Positions 42,558-52,780 of a DNA stretch of 64,000 bases are shown piece by piece. Under the pieces are notes generated by a model that was not told where the DNA came from, did not search any database, and saw only the letters and a program-made list of their open reading frames with translations. This DNA comes from Ailurus styani (Eukaryota > Chordata > Mammalia > Carnivora > Ailuridae): contig LNAC01001229.1 of NCBI GenBank assembly GCA_002007465.1, positions 37,318-101,317 on the forward strand. The letters run 5' to 3'. Both the position numbers and the translations under genes were made by a program. Numbering within the stretch: the first letter of the stretch is position 1; each line of letters opens with the position of its first letter.

Positions 42558-43279
42558 TCTATATGTCCCCAGTCTGGCTGCTGGAGGGCAGCTACTGCAT
42601 CCCATACATCTTTGAGTCAGGCCCTACATGAGTGTGTAGTCCATTTATGTTGCATGATCTTTTGAGTACAGAAGGGTGAAATGACTCGAAATCTCCTAGG
42701 GCACATGACTTTTCAAGCTTCCAGACAGGAATATTAACCTAATCTTCTTGACAGAGTGGCAAATGTAGGGTTATAATTGTATTGTATTGGGATGATAACC
42801 CAGGAAGCCTAAAAAATGACATGTGGAGTGGAATCACAGGCAGAACTTGCTCTGTGAGCAGTTTTGAACTACCAGGGAGGTGGTAATACAGAATGAGGGT
42901 GGGAGTTTCTGGAGCCAGCATGCATGACGCCCTGCCTGGAGATCCCATTTATAGATCTAATGGTGATGGTTTGGAAGGACTCACTCAATACAGTGCACAC
43001 ACAGGAAAGCTTAGGTTCTTCTTGATGCAGCTAAGTGTCATGGGTGTTTTTCCCTTGTGTTTAATGATGAAACCCAGTGAGTTCTAGGACCTGCCAACAG
43101 TGGATGGATTGTTTTTCTGCCCACAACCTCAGGAATTGCTTGGAAGTAGGAGAGAAGGACACCTCCAACAAAAAGGACAACTTGTCCTTGGAATGTGATT
43201 CTTAATGCTCATCATAGGGTGAGCTTCTGGTCCAGGGAGGGTAGACATCCTGACAGCAAGGGGTCCCCAGGGCAGGATG
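42558..43279. other. Unique-looking DNA
   Basis: No recognised repeat or exon. Confidence 0.35.
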
Positions 43280-43400
43280 TGAAGCAGAATCACCTGGGAG
43301 TGTTGTTACCATGCAGATCCTAGGCCCTGCCCAGACCTACTGAACTTGGGCAAGGTGATGGGCATGCATAGCTTTCAGAAGGTTCCCAGGGGTCTCCAAG
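43280..43400 (+). repeat. MER5A-like DNA transposon fragment
   Basis: 'gaagcagaatcacctgggagtgttgttaccatgcagatcctaggccctgcccagacctactgaactt' follows the MER5A layout; 'aaggttcccaggggtctcc' continues it. Confidence 0.75.
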
Positions 43401-43549
43401 GCCACTGGCTCAGCATGGCCTGCAGAATGACATTTGGGATCTATTGCCAGGACAGGTGAATGCCCCAGCGGATTGGCCTTGGAAACAATGAGGTTCGACA
43501 TTGATACCTCACTCCCTCAGCTAGTGACCTTGCTGACTGAAAGCAGAGC

Positions 43550-43735
43550 TGCTATTGACTGAGCATGTATGTGCCCAAGGTCTCTGCAGCTTCATCAGTT
43601 AGGAACTATCATTGCCCTATTTTAAAGATGACTATGTTGAGGCTCAGAGAGGCCTGAATTAACTGCTTCAAGATGCCAGGGCTGAAAGGTGGTGAGACCA
43701 GAGGTCAAATCTGAGCTGCTGATTCCATATCAGCA
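43550..43735 (-). repeat. MIR fossil, minus strand
   Basis: 'tattttaaagatgactatgttgaggctcagagaggcctgaattaactgcttcaagatgccagggctg' is the reversed MIR core, with 'ggtcaaatctgagctgctgattcc' beyond. Confidence 0.85.
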
Positions 43736-44050
43736 ACTACCTCTACTCTAGATTGCATTCTGTGAACTAGGGTGTCATAGAGCTCAGGGAGGGGTGGCAG
43801 CAAGAGCTGGAGTAGAAGGCCACCTTCCCTCCTCAAGCTCTGGCTCTGTTACTCCAGGCTGCATGGCTGGGGCAGAGCTGGGTCTGGCTCCCATCACTGC
43901 CTCCCCTCCAATGCCTGGCCTGAGACCCCTTTCCATTATACCTGGTTTTGTGGTCCTATAGGAAACTGAGCTGTCATCTAGGTAAAGAGTTGGGACTGCC
44001 TTGGTTTCTATCTGTAATTTGGGATCTCACCTCTGAAGAGAAATACTCTA
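43736..44050. other. Unique-looking DNA
   Basis: No recognised feature. Confidence 0.35.
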
Positions 44051-44069
44051 CTTGCTATTTAATTTTTTA

Positions 44070-44311
44070 TTATTATTTAAATTCAATTAGCCAACATATA
44101 GCACATCATTAGTTTCAGATGTAGTGTTCAGTAATTCATCAGTTGCATATAATACCCAGTGCTCATCCCATCATGCTCCCATTAATGCGCATCACCCAGT
44201 TACACTGTCCCCCCACCCACTTCCCTTCTAGCAACCCTCAGTTTGTTTCCTATAGTTAAGAGTCTCTCATGGTTTTTCTCCTCTAATGAATTCCCATTCA
44301 GTTTTCCCTCC
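44070..44311 (-). mobile_element. L1 3'UTR-only insertion, minus strand
   Basis: 'ttcaattagccaacatatagcacatcattagtttcagatgtag' and 'aaccctcagtttgtttcctatagttaagagtctctcatgg' are reversed carnivore L1 3'UTR. Strongly 5' truncated (about 240 bases). Target duplication at 44051-44069 and 44312-44330 matches at 17 of 19 positions. Confidence 0.93.
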
Positions 44312-44330
44312 CTTGCTTCTTAATTTTTTA

Positions 44331-44840
44331 AAAGAAGATTTAAATGAAATTTTATCTGATACTGTGGTCATTGTAGTACATTTGGAAAATCAAAAGTTTA
44401 GTATGCAGAAAATTTACCCCAATTCTATTTGCTGTTAGCATTATCACATTTTTCTTTCCAGTGTTTCTTTTAAATTTGTTTTCTTTTTCTTAACAGAGCT
44501 CATAGTGTATATAAAATTTTGCATTTTGATTTTAGTTCAATATTAAGTCAGAGACATTTTCTCAGATCCTTAAAACAGCTTTTCGTAAACATTTTTCATA
44601 GGTGCCTAATATCCCATTGATATGATAATTTATTAACCACTTCCCATGTTTGGGTTGTCTTTAATCTCTTGCTGATGAGAATACCTGACAGACATCTTTG
44701 TGTGTAAATGTCTGTCTACATCTTTGATTATGTAGATGACGTCGAAGCAGTATCTGTGGGTTATTACAAAGACTCTCAATACAGAATGCCAAATTGCTTC
44801 CCTGGAAGCCTATGCTAATTCATTTTCCTGCCCTGTGAGT
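44331..44840. repeat. Ancient LINE-derived repeat, copy 1
   Basis: 'gttagcattatcacatttttctttccagtg' and 'ttttcataggtgcctaatatcccattgatatgataatttattaaccacttcccatg' are familiar old mammalian repeat blocks, probably L1M-type read in reverse. A related copy lies at 58010-58870. The L1 at 44070 inserted at its left edge. The family is uncertain. Confidence 0.45.
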
Positions 44841-45450
44841 TAATATTTGACCTCCAACAGATGGCACGAGTCTTCCCTCAGTTATAAAATGACTCTCCAA
44901 ATTAAACTGGGGCAGAAAGGACAAGGGTAGCCCATTTCTCCATGAAGGGAAGCCGCTGGGGACGTCCAGCCTCTATTAAGGGCACACGTGGTCTGTTGGA
45001 ATAGGAGGAATACAGCTCACCTTTAGGCAGATTAGGTGAGTCATATTTGCCTGTTAATCCTGTTATTTTTAAAAGATTTCATTTAAAAAGATCTATTGCC
45101 AACCTAATGTCAGAGAATAGCTTTTAGATTTTGATATGCTTTTGCACAGTCACTTAGAGGAGTTATTATTTTAATCTTTCTTTTTAAATATTATGTTTCC
45201 ATGCCCTTCCCCAACTCAAGGTCTAGCCACAGAACCCAGTCCTGATGTCACTCTAGCACCCATGTAGGCCCCAGGATGCTCTGGCACCCCCACTCATACC
45301 CACTGGGGAGGGGGTGCCGAATACTTCCCTGGGGCGGGGTTGGGGTGAGTAGAGAGATAGTGAGCTGGCAGCGTGGGCCCACCATGTCCCTCTGCCCGTG
45401 CCCAGGACAGACTTAACCTACCAGCTCTGCTGGTCCACTGGACCTGGGTA
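44841..45450. other. Unique-looking DNA
   Basis: No recognised exon or repeat. Confidence 0.35.
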
Positions 45451-45640
45451 CCTCCTCAGATGACTTCTCAGCACTGCCCCAGGGAATCACTGCCCATCAT
45501 AAATTTCAGTTTATTTGGCACAGAAAATTGAAATTTATTTTCCATCCCCATTTAATGCTCACCAATTACAACACCGAGCACAGGGTGCTGTAATTTTTAG
45601 CTCTGTGATTTCCCTCCTGCTGGTCGATGTGCGTGGCTGG
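45450..45640. promoter_or_regulatory. Candidate conserved non-coding element with inverted repeat
   Basis: AT-rich island in GC-rich surroundings: 'cataaatttcagtttatttgg', 'gaaatttattttcc', 'tttaatgctcaccaattaca'. 'attacaacac' (45565-45574) and 'gtgctgtaat' (45585-45594) form an inverted repeat with one mismatch and a 10-base spacer, each arm holding a TAAT/ATTA core. This is suggestive of a homeodomain-binding enhancer; it is inference only. Confidence 0.3.
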
Positions 45641-46261
45641 ATGGCTGTCGGGCGAGTTTGAGTGGCCCCAGGTGATGTTTGGGTGCCGTGACCCCCACAG
45701 GGCCTTTCAGCTCCCACTCGCCACCTCACTGATGGCAAAGTCCTCTGCTCACTCTGGAGGCTGCCCTCCTCGCTGCCGGCCTTCCCGACCTCAGCTGGAA
45801 GTGCTGCTTGCCTGCTTTTCTGTCTGCTCTGTGTCTTTCATTGCCTGTGTCCCCTGCCCTTGCCTGCCTGTAGTGGGGCTTGTTTTGCCCCAGGTTTCTG
45901 ATAGGAGTCACTTTCCAGGGGTGAGTTTAGGAAGTAGGTGGGAGCAGAGGGAAGCTGTGAAGATATGGAGGCAGAGGCAGGTGGCCCTCGGGGGGTAGAA
46001 TACGCAGCTCCCAGCTCCAGCTTGCCTTTCACTGAGCTCTGTCCTGGCTGGGAGCCTGAGCCCTCAGCAGCCATCAGACACTGGCCCCTGGCTTCTGGAG
46101 GCCCAGAGCAGTCACTCTGCAAAGGCTCCCAGCATCCTCATAGCCAAGGCCTTCTCCTGATATGCACTGTGAGCTCCTCCAGAGCGGGGACCACACTGGC
46201 AATGCCTCTTCTCCCTCGGTGCTGACTCTCCGTAAATGCATGCATGGTCGTGCCAATGATC
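45641..46261. other. Unique-looking GC-rich DNA
   Basis: 46160-46260 may be a diverged L2 3' end on the plus strand ('tgtgagctcctccagagcggggacc'). No exon recognised. Confidence 0.35.
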
Positions 46262-47110
46262 CTCATTCACCAAGTAGTTATGGAGCCCCTACTCTGAACA
46301 GACACTCTTCTAGAGTTCGGCATTTCTGACCCATGGACCTGTGTTCTTGGTGGGGAAGGAATTAATAAATGCAGAGTGTTTCGTACCTCATACAGTGTGG
46401 GGGAGGTGATTAATGTCTGTAACAAAGATGAAGTAGAACAGAGGAAGTGACCTGGGAGTGCCAACTGCTGATGTCGCACAGGGTGACCAAGGCAAGCCTC
46501 AAAGAGCAGGTGGCATTTGGGCAAATGTTTGAAATGGGTGAGGGTGTTGGCCATGCAGCTATCTATGGAAAGAATGTTCTGGGGAGAGGAAACAGCAAGC
46601 ACAAAGGTCCTAGGGCAGGTGTGAGACACAGTGAGGTTGCTCGCAGAGTGGCTGGAGGGTCAGGTGTCAGAGAGCAGGGGGCAAATCCCTGGGGCCTCGA
46701 GAAACTTCACAGGGGCTGGGGCTTCCCCTCTGAGTGAGGCAGCAGCCTTGCTGGGGTGGTGAGAACAGACTGTGGAAGGTTGGTTGGAAGGACCGTGCAG
46801 TAATCTGGACAGGGGCTGATGGCAGATGGGACAAGCATGTTACCTGGGAAAGTGGCAAGAGGTGACCCAGTGCTGGATGCATTTTGAAGGCAGAGCTGGC
46901 AAAATTCCCAGGACACAGGGTTTCAGAGAAAGTGGCATCAAAGACAATGCCGGGGTTTTGACCCACTCAGTCACAAGCATGTGCTGCTGTTAGCGGACAT
47001 GGCAAAGGCTGTGGGTGGCAGGGTTTGGGGCAAGAGGTGGAGCACTCAGGGCTGGAGGTGCCCACAGACCCCTAGGAGGCCTGCATGCTGGACAGCAGCC
47101 GGTGGAAGGG
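46262..47110 (-). mobile_element. L2 LINE fossil, minus strand
   Basis: 'ctcattcaccaagtagttatggagcccctactctgaac' opens as a reversed L2 3' end. It is followed by 'ggcaagcctcaaagagcaggtggcatttgggc', 'gttctggggagaggaaacagcaagcacaaaggtcct', 'gtgcagtaatctggacaggggctgatggcag' and 'gctggatgcattttgaaggcagagc'. Same order and orientation as the copy at 205-1145. Confidence 0.75.
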
Positions 47111-49049
47111 CAGGTGGTGGAGTGGAGAGCTGGTGGGTGGAGGGCAGTCTGTAGAGGCCCTCTGTCTTGTCAGTGTGGCAGGACAGCCATTAGCAGGGAT
47201 TGAGGACAGCAGATGAGTCGCAGCATCTGGGGACAGGTGGGCAGGTGAGAGTAACCACCTTACTCTGTGGAAAGGGGCACACATGGGGGAGCCCTGGGGA
47301 CTCACATGAGCTCCATACCATGGTAAAAATTAATGGAGGGCTACAGCAATCCAATATAGGCTGAGCTATTAGTGTTCAGATCCTTTGGGAATGAAGGTGT
47401 GGGTCACATGGCCAGGTAAAGAACCCTGATGAGCAGAGGTGCCTGCCCACGGCAGAGGGAACAGGCGTGGGTAGAGGGGAAAGGAAGTTGTGAAGGCAGG
47501 CGAGGGCTGTAAGAGCTGGGTATGAGTTCTCTGCCTTGTTGAGCATACATTTGTATGTATTTACCCATTTCTTTGCTGGCTCTCCCGCCATGACTCACTG
47601 ATACAGGATCTCAAGTGGGGATCATGGCTGAGCTGGAAATGTGACGAACATTCACCAGAGATGGATCTGTGCCTTACAGGCCTTTGTCCTTTCATTTTTT
47701 GAAGAGTATGTTTCCAACTCGGTGAGGGACTGTCACGTGGGGTGAGACGCAGGTACGTTGTTGCTGTCCTTGCTGTTGGAGACTGCTGGCTGTCCCCTGT
47801 GGGCTCCCTGCCACCTGCTACATTCTGCTCTGCATCGCTGCAGCTGAGGTGCCCAGGGCAGCATCTCCCAGAGGCTCCTTCCTCTTGGTCTGGATAAAGG
47901 CAGCCAAAGAGAGGCATGGGATGAGATTTGGGAGGAGAAAGGGAACACACTCTGCCTTGGTGGCAGGTGACCACAGCTTATGAGGGTCAGCTGCTAGGTG
48001 CTGTAGGCTGCCAAGATAATTTCTGGGGGACTCCTTGCTCCTGACCTGTCTGGGAGTCACGAAGACCTCCTGAAAACCATTTCCACAACTAAGAGGACTG
48101 TCTTAAGGGGCTTCCCTTGAAAGCAGCATCTTCGCCAAACCCTGCATGATGCAGTCTGACAGATGGCTGTTGCATATGCTGGGCCCCATGCTCCCAAGTG
48201 TGCCTGGGAACTGGGGAACTGGTTAGTGATAATTTCTGTGGAAGTGGACACAGGAACCCTCCCCTGCTCCCTCTGCAGGTGTCTGCAAGGCAGTGTGGGG
48301 CTCTCTGGTCTCTCCAGTATCATGACAGGGTCTCTGTGCCTACAGATGGCTTTATCAATGTTTAACTAAACTTTCCTCATAAAATTGACAAGTGGTCTAA
48401 AAATATTTCTGCTAATAAGCTGTGGATTGATGATCTTATTAATATTGAAAGCAGAAGTGACGGGAAGTAGTAGCAGGACTGGCCTGTATATTCCTAGTGG
48501 GGACTTTTCTTCCTTCCACATTAAGTTGTGAAAACACTGCTGCAATGGTGAGATTTCATATATTTACATTACTAATAATTCTTATAAAATTATATAATTT
48601 AAAGATAGACTAAATATAAGGTTTTAAAATAATCATGTTCTCAGTGTATGTTACAGTTCAGTGGATCAGTAGAGAGGCACTTAGGTGAAGATGCCCATCT
48701 GTGTGCCTGCGCCCAGCAGGGTGGCGCAGGGCAGTGGGTAACATGAGGGTGGTGGGAGTTGGATGGAAAAGCTATCTTTTTCTTTCCCTTGTATTTTCCA
48801 GTAGTTTACTACATAGACAAAAGCTAATTCTTTTGGAATGTCAATTCTCTACCTGGACAAATGAATTCTCTTATATTTCAGATAGCTTTTCTCCAGGGGA
48901 TTCTCCTAGTTGTTCCAGATATATAGATAACAATTTTGTTTCCTTCTTCCTAATTTTTATTATCAAACTACCAGGTCCAGATTGAGTTCTATGTCATCAA
49001 AGTATAGAATCTGAAGGGTGTGTAAACTGTTCTAGAAGTTAGAAAAAGA
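47111..49049. other. Unique-looking DNA
   Basis: No named repeat, exon or RNA gene. Composition shifts from GC-rich to AT-rich near 48.37 kb. Confidence 0.35.
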
Positions 49050-49690
49050 CATCAAAACTATTTTATGGAACTAGCATAAAATTCACACCAAAATCTGATA
49101 AAGAGAACACAAAAATAAAAGTTTGTATTGATTGATGCAAAAACTTGAAATACAGCTTTAGCAAATAAAAGCAAACTAAAAAAAAATAATGCAGTACAAC
49201 CAGTGGGGGCTCGTTTCAAGAAGGCAAGGATATTTTACTGTCAGAAAATAATTAACATTACAAAACATAGTTGGGAATGAATTTCCTGTATTAAAAAGTC
49301 ACAAGGAAGGAAAAAGAAAAACCCACTACCTGTGATTATCTCCACAAAATTCAAAATGGCGTTTGATAGAAGTGCACAGTCACACCTAAAGCAGGAATAG
49401 AGAGAAACACTTCCTCCATGTAGCAAGAGAAACAAACAAGAAGCCAGCATGCCTCAGAGTAGGGACTCCCTGAGAGCATGCCCATTAAAGCAGAAATGAG
49501 GAAAAGATCACTTTCCCACTGTTGTCTGACACTTCCCTGAAAGGACTTGTTATTAGAGCTGGAAAACAGACAGGAATAAGGTATAAAAATTGGGAAGAAG
49601 GCAGCAAAGCTATCATTATTTTCAGGTGACTTAATAGTGTACCTGAAATCAGCAGGAGAATCTATCGAAAATTTCTTGAAAAATAAGGGA
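49050..49690 (+). mobile_element. Very old L1 ORF2 (RT region), plus strand
   Basis: 'cacaccaaaatctgataaagagaacac', 'ttcaagaaggcaaggatattttactgtcagaaaataattaac', 'gcaggaatagagagaaacacttcc' and 'aaagctatcattattttcaggtgac' follow the nucleotide order of the L1 RT domain. Compare the antisense blocks at 2430-3215. Heavily decayed. Confidence 0.65.
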
Positions 49691-49699
49691 ATTTGGTAA

Positions 49700-51010
49700 A
49701 ATGTCTGATTATGGAATCTATAACATAAATTATTTTCTTATAATAATTAATCTGCTAACTTTGTTATATATGCTATGTGTTTTCCCTATATTCAAATTTT
49801 GTAACTCACATTTTCCTGGGAAGTCATCCATTTCTTCTAGGTTTCATATGTATTTGTGTGGATTTGAGCAAAATACGCTTTTATTATGTCTCATGAATTT
49901 ATTTTCTGTCATTTCTCATTCTCACTTGTAACTTTGGGCATTTTGCTTTTCCTTTCCTCTTAATTAGACTAGCATGCTGCAATTTCTCCCTTTGCCCACC
50001 CCCAACCTATTTTCTACCCTGTCCTGCCCTTTCTGGGTCCCAGGAGGCACACCTCTGTGGCTGTCACCTAAGCAAGTTTGCATGCGTGGGCTGGCTGACG
50101 TCCAGGAGGTGTCAGAGGGCAGGGCAGGCACTGCCTCCTCACCCAGTTGGCTATCCACGGAGTCCCTGCGTCTTCCTCCACCTGCCTCTTCAGTCCTGGG
50201 GTGGGATGGTTTGCTTCACCAGATGTGATCTGCAGGCGGCCCACTTTCTTCCCTTGCCCCCCTCACCCTGCCCACACTCCTGTCAGTAGTTTGGCCATTG
50301 AGGTCTGGGGGCCCAGGAGGCGCCACCATGTGTAAATGTCCCATGGGCCTTCGAAAGGACGGGACATTCTATTTGCTGGGTATGGTTTGAAACATTTTGA
50401 TTCATTTTGTTACATGACCCTCTCCCCCCCATCTTCTGTTATTGCGTTTATGTGACTCATTGGTCATAGGGAGACAGAGAGGTGACTTAAATCTGTTTGC
50501 TCCTGTTGTGTTTCTACTTCTCTTTGTATTTACTGTGGTTTTTCTTTTCATAATTTGCTGCCGCATTATTTGGTACATAAATTTTCCTGACAGATAGAAC
50601 TTTATTGTATATTATACTCTTTATCATTATAGAGTGCCTTTCTCTCTCTCTCCATAATGCTTTTCCCTGAATTGTCTTGACTGGTATTACTTCCACACCC
50701 TGAGCTCTGCTTTGTGTTAGTCAGCATGTCTGCAGAGGCTTCTCAGTGACTTTGTTATAGATGCATCTCTTTCTTTTCAGCAAAAAGATTTTTCAAATAT
50801 GACCTTTAAAATGTGAGTTTATCCACTTACTGATATATCTGTTATGTTTGGTCTTCGATCTATCATCTTTTTTTTTGTTAAAATACTGAGTTTTGTTGTT
50901 CTCTCTGAGTGTTTGTACTGCGTATATTTTTTCCAGTAATATGGAGTTTGATTGTCTTATTTCATAGTTTTCATATTTATATAATATACTTACAGCTCCA
51001 TTTCTTGATT
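49700..51010 (-). mobile_element. Very old L1 fragments, minus strand
   Basis: 'cctgggaagtcatccatttcttctaggtttcatatg' (49818) and 'actctttatcattatagagtgcctttctctc' (50614) are reversed L1 5'-half ORF2 blocks. Between them (49960-50330) is a GC-rich unique-looking insert with no recognised repeat. Orientation is opposite to the neighbouring fragment at 49050-49690. Confidence 0.5.
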
Positions 51011-52140
51011 TATCAACTTCCAGACAGTACTTGACAGCCCATTATGAAGTATGAGAACAGGAGAATATTAGACTTTGTTCCAAATCCCTTACTTGCCCAT
51101 ACCTCCAAGTATGCTTAGTTGATACCCTTCTCACAGGGCTGATGTTAGCATATTGACACAGAGGGTCTAATTTGGACCTTTGGCTTTGGTTCTGTAAGTA
51201 ACACCCTTCTGGACCATCTCCAGTCCTCATACCAGGCATTGCCATGTATGCCTGGGCTGGCTGGCTGTTTTTAGTCAGCACGACTTTCAAGAGACTTTCA
51301 TGGGTGCAGTATTTTCGGTACTTGCATGTTTGAGATTGTCTATTGCTCAGCTTGGCTTAGTATAAATTTTTTAGGTCATAGTTTATTTCCCACAAATGTT
51401 GAATATATTCCTCTGTGGTCTTCTGGAATGCAGTGGGGCTGGGAGAAATCTGAAGGCAGCTTGATTTCCTTCTTTGTAAGGAATTATAATTACTATTATT
51501 TTTGCCTTGATGTCTAAAGAATTTCTTCTCTATCCTTGAGAAAACTGGCTAGGATATTCTTTAGTGTTGGTTTGCTGGTATCATTTTCTTCTGGAATGTA
51601 TTGTGTCCTTTCACTCTGTAGATACGACTCTTTTTTTTTTTCCCAAAAAATATTTCCTTCTCATTTATCTTCAAATAATTTTTTTAAAAAGATTTATTTA
51701 TTTATTTTGAAGAGACAGTGAGAGAGAGAGAGTGGAGGTGAGGGTAGAAGGAGAGAGAGAATCCTCAAGGAGGTTCCCTGCTGAGCATGGAGCCCCACGT
51801 GGGGCTCCATCTCACAACCCTAAGATCATGCATGACCTGAGCTGAAATCAAGAGTTGGATGCCTAACCAACTGAGCCACTCAGGCACATCTTATTTACCT
51901 TCAAATATTTTAATTTCCATTTGGTAGTTTCCCTGTTTTAGGGTTCCCGATTATCTGTTAGCTGGATACTTGTTTGCTCTTTGTGTCCACTGACTTTTTA
52001 AAATTACTTTAATCAACTTGCTTTTTCATTCTGCATTCATTTTGATTGTATTCAACATTTCCTCTTTGCCAGGAATACGATGATCCAACCTGTCTTTCCT
52101 TTGCTCTTTCTAATTTATTTATTAGTTCTGAAAGCCAGTC
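51011..52140 (-). repeat. Ancient LINE (L1/HAL1-like) DNA, minus strand, with one SINE
   Basis: 51480-51675 and 51893-52150 resemble the old L1-type region seen at 19490-19860 ('ggtatcattttcttctggaatgtattg', 'ctgttttagggttcccgatta', 'attagttctgaaagccagtct'). 51011-51290 is unassigned. Confidence 0.4.
51678..51892 (-). mobile_element. Can-SINE, older subfamily, minus strand
   Basis: Reversed SINE ending 'gagccactcaggcaca'. Target duplication 'atttatcttcaaata' (51663-51677) versus 'atttaccttcaaata' (51893-51907), one mismatch. It splits an old LINE. Confidence 0.95.
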
Positions 52141-52264
52141 TATTTGTTTCCTTGCCTCTTTAATCTCTCCTTGTTATGCTGTTTTACTGTTTTTATCACA
52201 TTTAAAATCTGTAAATCCTCAGTAGTGTAAAAGCCCTTCCACATCATTACCTCATGTAATTCTT

Positions 52265-52464
52265 TTTTTTTTAAAGATTTTTTTTTGAGAGAGAGAGAGA
52301 GAGAGGGAAAGAGAGAGCATGAACAGTGGGGAGGCTGAGGGAGAGAGAGGGAGAAGCAGACTCCCTGCTGAGCAGGGAGCCCAATGTGGGGCTCGATCCC
52401 ATACCCTGGGATCATGACCTGAGCTGAAGGCAGATGCTTAACAAACTGAACCACCCAGGTGCCC
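52265..52464 (-). mobile_element. Can-SINE, older subfamily, minus strand
   Basis: T-tail, (GA)n, 'gctgagcagggagcccaatgtggggctcgatccc', ending 'aaccacccaggtgccc'. Target duplication 'ctcatgtaattctt' (52251-52264) versus 'ctcacataattctt' (52465-52478), two mismatches. Confidence 0.95.
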
Positions 52465-52544
52465 CTCACATAATTCTTATGATGGTTTTGAAGAGTAGGT
52501 ATTATCTTTCTTCCCCAGCTATTTATTATATGTATTTTCACATA

Positions 52545-52780
52545 AAGAAAAGACAATGGAATTTCAGCAACCATCCACTTATCCACCACCCAAATCCCAT
52601 CAACATCTTCCTACATGGGCTTGAGCATGGTTTCTCCACCCTTCTTTCTTTCCCTTCATCTGTCTTTCTTGATGCATTTCAAGTTGCAGACCTCACCACA
52701 CTTCCCCCAAATACCTCAGCAGAGACATCTAATTTTGAGGTCTGTGTCAGGTCTGCTATAACATGCAACACTTTTGGGGC
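52545..52780. repeat. Possible ancient interspersed repeat
   Basis: 'tgcatttcaagttgcagacctcaccacacttcccccaaatacctcagcagag' near 52673 resembles a widespread old mammalian repeat block. Family unknown to me. Confidence 0.35.

Noticed and set aside
45641..45830. Possible CpG island promoter
   Set aside because: GC-rich, but CpG pairs are few and scattered; no TSS-like structure.
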